Origin: Bacteroidota bacterium
GTDB lineage: Bacteria > Bacteroidota > Bacteroidia > Flavobacteriales_F > PHOS-HE28
Direction: 5' to 3'
NCBI GenBank assembly: GCA_963169595.1
Contig: CAUJFM010000354.1
Span: 1-24,803 of the forward strand
DNA: 24,803 nucleotides
Positions 7,672 through 14,122 of the stretch are shown here, piece by piece. The notes beneath the pieces are model-generated. The model saw only the letters and a program-made list of their open reading frames with translations, made no database searches and was not told the DNA's origin. A program made the translations under genes and the position numbers. Positions within the stretch are counted from its first letter, which is position 1, and each line of letters starts with the position of its first letter.

Positions 7672-8634
7672 CTAGCGCTTGGCCGCCGCGCGACGCAACC
7701 GGTCGTTTATGGCCCGGCCCAGTCCGTGGTCCGGGAACACCTCGGCCAGGATCACGTCGACATCGCAGGCATCCAGCGTCCGCAGGGCCGCGAAGAGGTG
7801 ACGAGCGGCCTCCTGCAGATCGCCCGCAGGGGAGAGCACCTCGCAACGGGCGGCCTCGTAGGGCGTGGTGAAGCTGATGACGCCCACCCTGCCCGCGTGC
7901 TGGGCCAGCAGCGCGGGAATGTCCCCGATGTACACCGGTCGGCGCGGGGCATAGTGGCTTTCCAGCATGCCGGGCGCCACAGGCAGCACCTGCTTCACGG
8001 CGGGCTCCACGCGGCCGATGACCGCTTCGATGGCCTCCACACCAATGCCTCCGGGCCGGTAGAGACGCCAGGCACCGGCGTCCCACCCCAGAATGGTGGA
8101 CTCCACCCCCACGCTGCAAGGGCCGCCATCCAGGATGTAGGGCACCTTCTCCCCCAATTGATCCGCCACGTGCTGGGCCGTGGTGGGGCTCACATACCCG
8201 AAGGGATTGGCGCTGGGAGCGGCCAGGGGGAACTCAAGCTGGCGCAGCAGCTCGAGCGTGAGGGGGTGTGCCGGCATGCGCACACCCACGGTGTCGAGAC
8301 CGCTGGTGACGATGTCGGGTACCACAGCCTGTTTGGGAAGCACCAAGGTGAGCGGCCCGGGCCAGAAAGCGTCCATGAGGGCCTCGGCGCCAGGGGGCAG
8401 CTCGCGGGCCACACGGTGCACATCCTCCCGACGGCCGATGTGCACGATGAGCGGGTCGAAGCTGGGCCGCTGCTTGGCGGCAAAGACCTGGAGCACCGCC
8501 GCGTCATCGAAAGCGTTCGCGGCAAGTCCGTAGACCGTTTCGGTGGGGATGGCCACGATATCACCATTGCACAACAGCGAGGCGGCTTGCTCCGGATCGG
8601 TGCCGATCGTGGACGAAGGATGTGGATGTATCAC
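7672..8634 (-). CDS. Threonylcarbamoyl-AMP synthase (TsaC/Sua5 type, long form)
   Basis: This enzyme makes threonylcarbamoyl-AMP from Thr, bicarbonate and ATP, the first step of the t6A37 modification of ANN-decoding tRNAs. The YrdC-like core shows PTETVYGL (30-37), KQRP (54-57), WPGPLTLVL, VGVRMPAHP and SAN (141-143), followed by GVESTILGWD. At 320 residues it is the long Sua5 form, with an extra C-terminal domain (about 210-320) rather than the short TsaC. The start is GTG at 8634; it is supported by the usual distance to GDIVAIPTETVYGL and by its 4-base overlap (GTGA) with the stop of the upstream PIN-domain gene. The gene is therefore probably translated from the toxin-antitoxin transcript. 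Confidence 0.92.
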   Translation of the reverse strand: MIHPHPSSTIGTDPEQAASLLCNGDIVAIPTETVYGLAANAFDDAAVLQVFAAKQRPSFDPLIVHIGRREDVHRVARELPPGAEALMDAFWPGPLTLVLPKQAVVPDIVTSGLDTVGVRMPAHPLTLELLRQLEFPLAAPSANPFGYVSPTTAQHVADQLGEKVPYILDGGPCSVGVESTILGWDAGAWRLYRPGGIGVEAIEAVIGRVEPAVKQVLPVAPGMLESHYAPRRPVYIGDIPALLAQHAGRVGVISFTTPYEAARCEVLSPAGDLQEAARHLFAALRTLDACDVDVILAEVFPDHGLGRAINDRLRRAAAKR

Positions 8635-9014
8635 AACAGACGCAAGCCTTCCACGCGCTGGAAGTGCTTTTGATTCAACGTGACCAAGGGCAGATCATGG
8701 ACGATGGCCGTGGAAGCGATGAACAGGTCAGCCATGCCAATGGAGCCGGCACCGCGCCTACGGATGCTCTGTTCCAACCGTACGGCCTCATCGGCGACGC
8801 GATCATCGAAGGCATGGATAACGAATGACTCAAGCAGGTCATTCCAGAACCTTCGTTGCGGAACCGTAGCCCCGACCATGATCTCAAAACGTGTCAAGGC
8901 CGATATCCTTGGCAGAACCCCGCTGTGGGTGCGCCTATAAAGGGTGCTTGCTTTCTTGTCCTTGCATCGGAAATGTTCGATCAGGACCGACGTATCGAAC
9001 AAGGCCTCCCTCAT
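8631..9014 (-). CDS. PIN-domain ribonuclease toxin, VapC-like
   Basis: This encodes a 127-residue PIN-domain protein from the ATG at 9014; an alternative in-frame ATG lies two codons upstream at 9020. The 9014 start makes an ATGA overlap with the stop of the preceding gene. Counted from the 9020 start, the acidic PIN residues are D9 in LFDTSVLIE, E46 in TRFEIMVGA and D98 in GMADLFIA; the fourth position is N116 in TLNQKHF, a common variant. VapC toxins are Mg-dependent RNases that usually cleave tRNA or rRNA. The upstream partner is the likely antitoxin, and the downstream gene is tsaC with a GTGA overlap. The target is unknown. Confidence 0.87.
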   Translation of the reverse strand: MREALFDTSVLIEHFRCKDKKASTLYRRTHSGVLPRISALTRFEIMVGATVPQRRFWNDLLESFVIHAFDDRVADEAVRLEQSIRRRGAGSIGMADLFIASTAIVHDLPLVTLNQKHFQRVEGLRLL

Positions 9015-9226
9015 CGCCATGCATCGATGGCCTTGCGCACCTCCTCATACCGCTTGGCCTGGGCATCGGTGATGGTCGGAGCCTTCAACAACAGCTCTTC
9101 CAAGGCCTTGCGCCTCGCCTTGTCGTCCTTGGACAACCAGGCCTGCAGCTTGGCGCGTTGCTCCTCCGGCAGTTGCAGGATCAGCCGCATCAGTTCGGCA
9201 AGGCCGATGTCGAGCTTCATTTCCAT
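9011..9226 (-). CDS. Small charged helical protein, probable antitoxin of the VapC-like toxin
   Basis: From the ATG at 9226 this encodes 71 residues (MEMKLDIGLAELMRLILQLPEEQRAKLQAWLSKDD...). Longer in-frame starts exist at 9250 and 9286, and a shorter one at 9220. The protein is predicted mainly helical and rich in Lys, Glu and Arg, with the pattern LMRLILQLPEEQRAKLQAWL seen in small antitoxin-like proteins next to PIN genes. I do not recognise a named DNA-binding fold. Its stop overlaps the toxin start as ATGA, the gene order expected for an antitoxin-toxin pair. A TATCTTTG box on this strand ends five bases before the 9226 start and supports that choice. Confidence 0.68.
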   Translation of the reverse strand: MEMKLDIGLAELMRLILQLPEEQRAKLQAWLSKDDKARRKALEELLLKAPTITDAQAKRYEEVRKAIDAWR

Positions 9227-9231
9227 GGCTT

Positions 9232-9239
9232 CAAAGATA
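9232..9239 (-). promoter_or_regulatory. Possible -7 box of the antitoxin-toxin-tsaC operon
   Basis: The minus strand reads TATCTTTG, an exact match to TAnnTTTG, five bases before the ATG at 9226. This would give a leaderless or almost leaderless mRNA starting near the antitoxin start codon. No good -33 TTG was seen at about 20 bp, so the call rests on the box alone. Confidence 0.42.
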
Positions 9240-9450
9240 CGCTCGTGCATGGGCCCTTCTTGAGGCTGAACAGCCCCCCATCTCACCGGCTACTCATCCA
9301 AAACACACTCCACATAACCCTGCAGCATGGCCACGCGGCCGACCGCTCAGCATTCCGGTCCCATGGTCACGATCGCTCCGTGGTGATCGCGTTCACATCC
9401 GCCCGCACATGCACCGAGCGGCCACTCCGCCCCCACCTGAGGGGTTTGTG

Positions 9451-9458
9451 CAACTTCG
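9451..9458 (+). promoter_or_regulatory. Weak -7-like box before the sulfatase gene
   Basis: CAACTTCG differs from TAnnTTTG at two positions and ends five bases before the ATG at 9464. It fits the same box-to-start spacing as other genes here but is weak alone. The rest of 9227-9463 is a divergent promoter region with a short CCCC/GGGG hairpin near 9431-9444 and nothing else I can name. Confidence 0.22.
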
Positions 9459-9463
9459 CACCC

Positions 9464-11419
9464 ATGCGCCGCCTGCCGCTTTACTGGGGGGTCCTGTTCC
9501 GACTGCTGCTGCTTGGCCTGGGTACGGGTCTTCTCTTCCGCACGGCCCTGCTGGTGCTGCACACCGACCAATGGCGCGACGCCTCGCGCACGGACATGCT
9601 GCTGGCGTTGTTCGACCGCGGGCTGCTCTTCGACCTGTACGTCTGCTCGTGGATGTTGGTGCTGCCCGCGTTGGTGCTGGGGGTTGCACATGCCGCGGGC
9701 GGAACACGGCCCCGCGCCTGGGCCCTGGCGCGCTGGACCTTCACCGTGCCCTTCCTGGTGTGGCTCTTCCTGGCGTGTGCCGATGTGCCCTACTTCGACT
9801 ACACCAACATGCGGATCACGGATGCCGCGTTGATCACGCTGCATGATCCGGTGCAGGCGGCGAAGGAAATGGCGACCACCCCCGCCTACCTCGGCATGCT
9901 GCTGCTCTTCACCGGGCTGGGCTGGCTGCTGGTGCGTGGGCTCGGCCGCCTGTTCCGGGCGCCTGTCCACGTGGATGCTGCGCGCACCCCACTGCGCTGG
10001 GCGCTGCTGCCGGTGCCGCTGGCGCTGCTGTTCCTGGGCATGCGGGGTTCGGTGGACCCCGACGACCATCCCTTGGTAGCGCAGGACGCCTTCTTCAGCG
10101 ATACGCCCTTCCTGAACCAACTGGGCACCAATGCCGCCTTCAGCTTCATCGAAAGCCTCACACAGGACCATGTGGAACTGGTGCCGGCCGATGAAGCGAT
10201 CGCCCGCGCACGGCAGGCACTGCAGATCGCTGACCAGCGCTATGCATCGCCCATCGCGCGGTCGGTGACCTACCCGGGCACCGCACTTCGCCGCCATGTG
10301 GTGCTGATCCTGGTGGAGAGCCTGAGCGCGCAACGGCTGCATCGGTACGGGCATCCCCAGTGGCTGATGCCCGAGCTGGAGCGCCTGATGGATTCCTCGC
10401 TGGTGATGGACCGCTTCTACTCCAGCGGCATGCATACGGCGAACGGCATCTTCAGCAGCCTGTACGGACTGCCACCCATCGGCGCACAGCATCCCATGAT
10501 GCACCCCGCCATGACCGCGCAGCGCTTCCACGGGCTGCCGGGCACCCTGCGCGACAATGGCTATCACACCAGTTTCATCTGCCCGGGCGATCCACGCTTC
10601 GACAACCTGAACGGGATGCTTCCCGTGAACGGTTTCGACGAGCTGCTGTCCGAGGCGGACTTCCCCGCCACCGATGCGCGGAACAGCTGGGGGGTTACCG
10701 ACCATGCGCTGTATGGCATGGCGCTCCGCAAGGCCGACAAGCACCACCAGGAGCGGAAGGAGCCGCTCTTCCTTACGCTGCTCACCGTGAGCAGCCACAA
10801 ATGGACGAAGGCACCGGAGGACATCCCCGGTTTCAGTCCGACCAGCACGGTGGATGAGGAGGCGGTGTACGAATATGCCGATCGCGCCCTGGCGGACTTC
10901 CTTGCCGAGGCCCGCACGCGACCGTGGTTCGACAGCACGCTGTTCGTGATCGTGGGGGACCATGGGCAGGCCTTCGACCCGGTCCACGAGGTGCCCCTGG
11001 CCTATCACCATGTGCCGCTGGTGATCCATGCGCCGGCCTTTATCGCACCCGGCAAGCTGCCCGGCTATGGCACCCAAGTGGACCTGCCCGCGACCATCCT
11101 TGGCCTGTTGCGCATCCCCCATGTGGACAATACGCTGGGGAGGGACCTGACCACCGGCGGTCATGCGGCCGCCTTCTTCTGTTCGGACCACCGGATCTGC
11201 GCGATCAACGATGACGGCTACCGCATCCGCGACCGTGGCACCGTGCGGCTCTATGATCCGGGGAGCAGGAGCGCGGCGGACATCAGCCGCGACCACCCCC
11301 TGCTGAACGACAGCTTGGGCCGCTATGCCGAGGGCATGGTGCAAGCGGCCCAAGCACTGATCGAGCGGAGGCTCGCCGGCCGGGATGGTCTGCGTCCGTT
11401 GAACGCCGAACAGCCCTAA
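9464..11419 (+). CDS. LTA synthase-like membrane sulfatase / phosphoglycol transferase
   Basis: This encodes a 651-residue protein with about five N-terminal membrane segments (roughly 8-32, 50-75, 88-108, 140-158, 178-196) and a large extracytoplasmic alkaline-phosphatase-superfamily domain. Catalytic features resemble LtaS-type enzymes: E285 in LILVESLS, the nucleophile-position Thr T325 in SSGMHTANGIFSSL, and the metal motif D499-H500 in VIVGDHGQAF. Family members transfer phosphoglycerol or phosphoethanolamine from phospholipids. Bacteroidota lack classical lipoteichoic acid, so the real acceptor (lipid A, glycan or osmoregulated glucan) is unknown. The ATG at 9464 was chosen because upstream in-frame sequence is non-membrane, low-quality coding and overlaps the divergent antitoxin region. 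The next gene, a Rieske lipoprotein, starts 23 bp downstream on the same strand. Confidence 0.85.
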   Translation: MRRLPLYWGVLFRLLLLGLGTGLLFRTALLVLHTDQWRDASRTDMLLALFDRGLLFDLYVCSWMLVLPALVLGVAHAAGGTRPRAWALARWTFTVPFLVWLFLACADVPYFDYTNMRITDAALITLHDPVQAAKEMATTPAYLGMLLLFTGLGWLLVRGLGRLFRAPVHVDAARTPLRWALLPVPLALLFLGMRGSVDPDDHPLVAQDAFFSDTPFLNQLGTNAAFSFIESLTQDHVELVPADEAIARARQALQIADQRYASPIARSVTYPGTALRRHVVLILVESLSAQRLHRYGHPQWLMPELERLMDSSLVMDRFYSSGMHTANGIFSSLYGLPPIGAQHPMMHPAMTAQRFHGLPGTLRDNGYHTSFICPGDPRFDNLNGMLPVNGFDELLSEADFPATDARNSWGVTDHALYGMALRKADKHHQERKEPLFLTLLTVSSHKWTKAPEDIPGFSPTSTVDEEAVYEYADRALADFLAEARTRPWFDSTLFVIVGDHGQAFDPVHEVPLAYHHVPLVIHAPAFIAPGKLPGYGTQVDLPATILGLLRIPHVDNTLGRDLTTGGHAAAFFCSDHRICAINDDGYRIRDRGTVRLYDPGSRSAADISRDHPLLNDSLGRYAEGMVQAAQALIERRLAGRDGLRPLNAEQP

Positions 11420-11442
11420 CTTGGACGTGATCCCAACTGCGC

Positions 11443-11862
11443 ATGATGGACCGTCGCCGATTCCTCCGCACCGCCTGCCAAGCCTGCGCTGCGCTGGCCG
11501 TGGTGCCCGCCGTGGCCTCCTTGGAAAGCTGCTCCAGCGGCAAACCCCTCGCCGTGGACAACGGCACGTTGAACATCCCCCTGAGCGACCTGAGCAAGAG
11601 CGGCACCACGGTGGTGCGGGCCCAGGGGCTGGGCGCCAAGCTGATGGTGGTGCGCCGCGATGATGGCTCGTACACCGCGCTGCTGCTGAACTGTCCGCAC
11701 AAGAACGGTCCGGTGAAGGAGAAGGGCGGCGTGCTCACCTGCGACTGGCACGGCAGCACCTTCGACAGCGAAGGCAAGGTGACCAAGGGGCCCAGCAAGC
11801 AGGACCTGAAGCGTTATCCGGTGACCGTGGAGGGCGACCAGTTGCGCGTGGCGGTGGGGTGA
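11443..11862 (+). CDS. Rieske [2Fe-2S] lipoprotein with Tat-like signal
   Basis: This encodes a 139-residue exported protein. The N-terminus MMDRRRFLRTACQAC resembles a twin-arginine motif and is followed by a hydrophobic stretch and a lipobox-like LESC (Cys30), suggesting a folded, cofactor-loaded lipoprotein exported by Tat. The Rieske cluster ligands are C84-P-H86 (in NCPHKNGPV) and C100-D-W-H103 (in CDWHGSTFD). Such small Rieske proteins pass electrons in oxygenase or respiratory chains, but the partner is not in view. Either Met1 or Met2 could be the start. The upstream gap of 23 bp to the sulfatase permits co-transcription, although TAACTTGG at 11417-11424 could be a separate -7-like box. 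Confidence 0.9.
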   Translation: MMDRRRFLRTACQACAALAVVPAVASLESCSSGKPLAVDNGTLNIPLSDLSKSGTTVVRAQGLGAKLMVVRRDDGSYTALLLNCPHKNGPVKEKGGVLTCDWHGSTFDSEGKVTKGPSKQDLKRYPVTVEGDQLRVAVG

Positions 11863-11892
11863 TCACCCCAGCCTCGTCGTTCCAGGAACGAC
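11855..11892. other. Two short palindromes between convergent genes
   Basis: TGGGGTGATCACCCCA at 11855-11870 is a perfect 16-bp palindrome covering the Rieske stop codon. GTCGTTCC-A-GGAACGAC at 11876-11892 is a second inverted repeat. They lie between the ends of the Rieske gene and the oppositely oriented PIN-like gene (ends 11926). They could act as weak terminators or mRNA 3' ends, but neither is followed by a clear T-run. Confidence 0.4.
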
Positions 11893-11925
11893 CATTACGC
11901 GTAACCTCGCTCCCGATGCGACAGG

Positions 11926-12291
11926 CTATTTCAGCGGAAGCCTTCGAACGCGGGCCACGCCATTGGTCATTGCGATCAATGCGCCAGCGTTCAACTCCTG
12001 GCTGAACTGGGCCAGCACGCGGATGACAGGGTCCAGAAGATGCTCAGCTGCCGTATCCCTCTCCCGTACGATGATCACACTGGGTGCGTGCTCGTTCGAA
12101 GCGAACAGCAGGTCACCAAAGTCAAGGTCGTGCGTGAGGATGACGCAGCCGTTCTGCCTTGCCCACTGGGCGATCGAGGCATCAAGTGCCCTCGGGTCCC
12201 CGACCTGCGACCAGTGAACGGCATCGTGACCCGCTTCCATGAGGCCAGCGACCAAGTCCGGCGGCAGGCACATGTCCACCACGACCCTCAT
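11926..12291 (-). CDS. DUF5615 PIN-like toxin (COG4634 type)
   Basis: This 121-residue protein has the DUF5615/PIN-like pattern: MRVVVDMCLPPDL with D6, GHDAVHWSQVGDPRALDASI, and CVILTHDLDFGDLL with D55 and D57. The family is a predicted nuclease toxin. Its start overlaps the DUF433 gene by the four bases ATGA, the usual antitoxin-toxin order. The Glu/Asn seen after the first Asp in many relatives is Met-Cys here; variants of this loop exist in the family, so I do not read it as inactivation. The target is not established from sequence. Confidence 0.86.
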   Translation of the reverse strand: MRVVVDMCLPPDLVAGLMEAGHDAVHWSQVGDPRALDASIAQWARQNGCVILTHDLDFGDLLFASNEHAPSVIIVRERDTAAEHLLDPVIRVLAQFSQELNAGALIAMTNGVARVRRLPLK

Positions 12292-12518
12292 GCCCGTTCA
12301 ATGGGCAGGTCCTGATCGTTCGTCAGCATCATGGCGTAGTTCAACGCCGCGGTGATGTCCTCGTCCTCGAGATACGGATACATCGCCAACACCTCCTCCC
12401 TGCTCTTCTTGGATGCCAATAGGCCGATCACGGTGCCGACCGTTATCCGCAAGCCGCGGATGCACGGACGACCACCCATCTTCCCCGGTTCGATTGTGAT
12501 GCGGTTTGCGACCTCCAT
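12288..12518 (-). CDS. DUF433 antitoxin (COG2442 type)
   Basis: This 76-residue protein has the DUF433 signature ITIEPGKMGGRPCIRGLRITVGTVIGLLASKKSREEVLAMYPYLEDEDITAALNYA, a winged-helix-like DNA-binding fold. It pairs with the DUF5615 toxin gene, overlapping it by ATGA, and probably represses its own operon. The ATG at 12518 is only 9 bp beyond the stop codon of the GH3 gene on the same strand. A TAACTTTG box overlapping that stop suggests an independent, leaderless promoter rather than read-through only. Confidence 0.88.
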   Translation of the reverse strand: MEVANRITIEPGKMGGRPCIRGLRITVGTVIGLLASKKSREEVLAMYPYLEDEDITAALNYAMMLTNDQDLPIERA

Positions 12519-12522
12519 GAAC

Positions 12523-12554
12523 CAAAGTTAACCCGCCGGTCGGTAGTCCATCAA
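12523..12554 (-). promoter_or_regulatory. Promoter of the DUF433/DUF5615 operon, inside the end of the GH3 gene
   Basis: On the minus strand TTG (12554-12552) is followed after 21 bases by TAACTTTG (12530-12523), a good match to the Bacteroidota -33/-7 pair. The -7 box shares its TAA with the GH3 stop codon and ends four bases before the antitoxin ATG, so transcription would start at or next to the start codon. Confidence 0.55.
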
Positions 12555-14024
12555 CCCCTCCACATACCGCCGGTCGTTGGCCAGCCGCGGCACCTTGCTC
12601 TGCGCATCGTTCATGCCCCGGGCCTTCATCCACGCGGCGAAGCCGCCACGCGCCACGCTCGCGATCACCAGCGGCTGCAGCACCTTGCCGGTGATGAGGT
12701 CCTTGTAATAGGGATTGCGCTTCTGCAGGGCCTCGTCCATCGCGGCGGCGAACCGGGGCATGTCCACCGGTGGTGCAGCGAACTCGATGTGCCACTCGTG
12801 GTACGGGAGCCCGCCGTTCGGGGGGGCCAGCTGCGGCGCCACGGTGAACTCGGCCACCTCGCACGGGACGGCGGCGATGGCGTCCTTCAGCGCGCCCTCC
12901 ACCTCTTCGGCGATCACGTGCTCGCCGAAGGCACTGGTGAAGTGCTTGGTGCGGCCGGTGACCTTGATGCGCGGCGGGGTGAGCGAGGTGAACTTCACCG
13001 TATCGCCGATCTCGTAGCCCCAGAGACCGGCATTGGTGTAGAGCACCAGCGCGTACTGCGTGTCCAGCTCCACCTCGGCGATGGAGCGCGGGCGACGGTC
13101 GTTGCCCTGCATGGGCACGAAGCCGAAGTAGATGCCGTTGTCCAGCACCAGCAGCAGACCATCGTCATTGTCCTTGTCCTGGTAGGCGATGAAGCCCTCG
13201 CTGGCGGGGAAGAGCTCCACGCTGGGCACACTGCCGCCGATGAGCGCCTCCATGCGGCTGCGGTAGGGCGCGTAGTTCACGCCACCGTACACGAAGAGCG
13301 AGAAGTGCGGGAACACTTCCTGGACCGTGGCCTTGCCGGTGCGGGCCAGCAGCCGCTCGAAGTACATCTGCACCCAGGCGGGGATGCCGCTGATGAGGCG
13401 CATGTCCGCGGACATCGTTTCGCCCACGATGGCCTCCACCTTCGTCTCCCAGTCGGGGATGCTGTTGGTGGCGAAACTGGGCATGCGGTTCTTGAGCAGG
13501 TAGGCGGGCACGTGGTTGGCCACGATGCCGCTGAGGCGCCCGATGGGGATGCGGCGCGAGCGGTCGAGCACCGGGCTGCCCTGGAGGAAGATCATCTTGC
13601 CATCCACGAAGTCGGCACGGCCACTGTGGGCGATGTAGGCCAGCAGGGCACGGCGGGCGCTGCCGATGTGGTTGGGCAGGCTCTCGGTGGTGATGGGGAT
13701 GTACTTCGCACCGCTGGTGGTGCCGCTGGTCTTGCAGAAGTAGAGTGGCTTGCCAGGCCAGAGCACATCATCCTCCCCGAACAGGATGCGGTCCATGTAC
13801 GGCCTGAAGCCTTCGTAATCGCGCAGCGGCACGGCCTGCACCAGGCCTTGATGGTCGCGCACCTCATGGATGCGGTGCTCGCGCCCGAAGGTGGTGTCCC
13901 CGCCGAAGCGCACGAGCTGCTGCAGCACCGCCTGCTGCGTGGCCACGGGGTCCATAGCGCGGCGCATCACCGCGTTGGTGACGAAGCGGGCATAGGGCTT
14001 GGCGATGGCGGACTTGAGGCTCAT
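12528..14024 (-). CDS. GH3-family adenylating enzyme (acyl-acid amido synthetase-like)
   Basis: This 498-residue protein belongs to the GH3 branch of ANL-type adenylating enzymes. The ATP-binding loop TSGTTSG is at residues 99-105 (FCKTSGTTSGAKYIPIT). Further family motifs are FPASEGFIAYQ and YTNAGLWGYEIGDTVKF, and the C-terminal part carries IKVTGRTKHFTSAFGEHVIAEEVE. Plant GH3 enzymes join amino acids to hormones such as auxin; the substrate of the widespread Bacteroidota homologues is not known to me. The start at 14024 gives a typical N-terminus. It follows the M23 peptidase gene by 88 bp of repeat-containing spacer and may share its transcript. Confidence 0.9.
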   Translation of the reverse strand: MSLKSAIAKPYARFVTNAVMRRAMDPVATQQAVLQQLVRFGGDTTFGREHRIHEVRDHQGLVQAVPLRDYEGFRPYMDRILFGEDDVLWPGKPLYFCKTSGTTSGAKYIPITTESLPNHIGSARRALLAYIAHSGRADFVDGKMIFLQGSPVLDRSRRIPIGRLSGIVANHVPAYLLKNRMPSFATNSIPDWETKVEAIVGETMSADMRLISGIPAWVQMYFERLLARTGKATVQEVFPHFSLFVYGGVNYAPYRSRMEALIGGSVPSVELFPASEGFIAYQDKDNDDGLLLVLDNGIYFGFVPMQGNDRRPRSIAEVELDTQYALVLYTNAGLWGYEIGDTVKFTSLTPPRIKVTGRTKHFTSAFGEHVIAEEVEGALKDAIAAVPCEVAEFTVAPQLAPPNGGLPYHEWHIEFAAPPVDMPRFAAAMDEALQKRNPYYKDLITGKVLQPLVIASVARGGFAAWMKARGMNDAQSKVPRLANDRRYVEGLMDYRPAG

Positions 14025-14122
14025 GGCAAGTGTCAGGGTTCAAGTGACAAGGGGCAAGGGTTCAAGAGCGTGTGGCCTTTGTTGTTCCGTGTCACTTGCC
14101 GATCGAGCCCTGTCACTTGAAC
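14025..14122. repeat. Word-like repeats and inverted repeats between the M23 and GH3 genes
   Basis: The spacer is built of recurring words. GGGTTCAAG occurs twice. GTTCAAGTGACA (14038-14049) pairs with TGTCACTTGAAC (14111-14122), which covers the M23 stop codon. GGCAAGTG (14025-14032) pairs with CACTTGCC (14093-14100). The nested hairpins could end or slow transcription between the two genes, but there is no U-run. The repeat words suggest slippage or a small local repeat family. Confidence 0.5.

Noticed and set aside
8891..9463. N-terminal extension of the sulfatase gene back to 8891
   Set aside because: The extra residues overlap the PIN and antitoxin genes on the other strand, are not conserved-looking, and precede the first membrane helix. 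The ATG at 9464 fits the family.
11855..11870. The 16-bp palindrome TGGGGTGATCACCCCA as an operator
   Set aside because: It lies at the end of the Rieske gene between convergent genes, where no promoter is expected. A chance or 3'-end structure is more likely.
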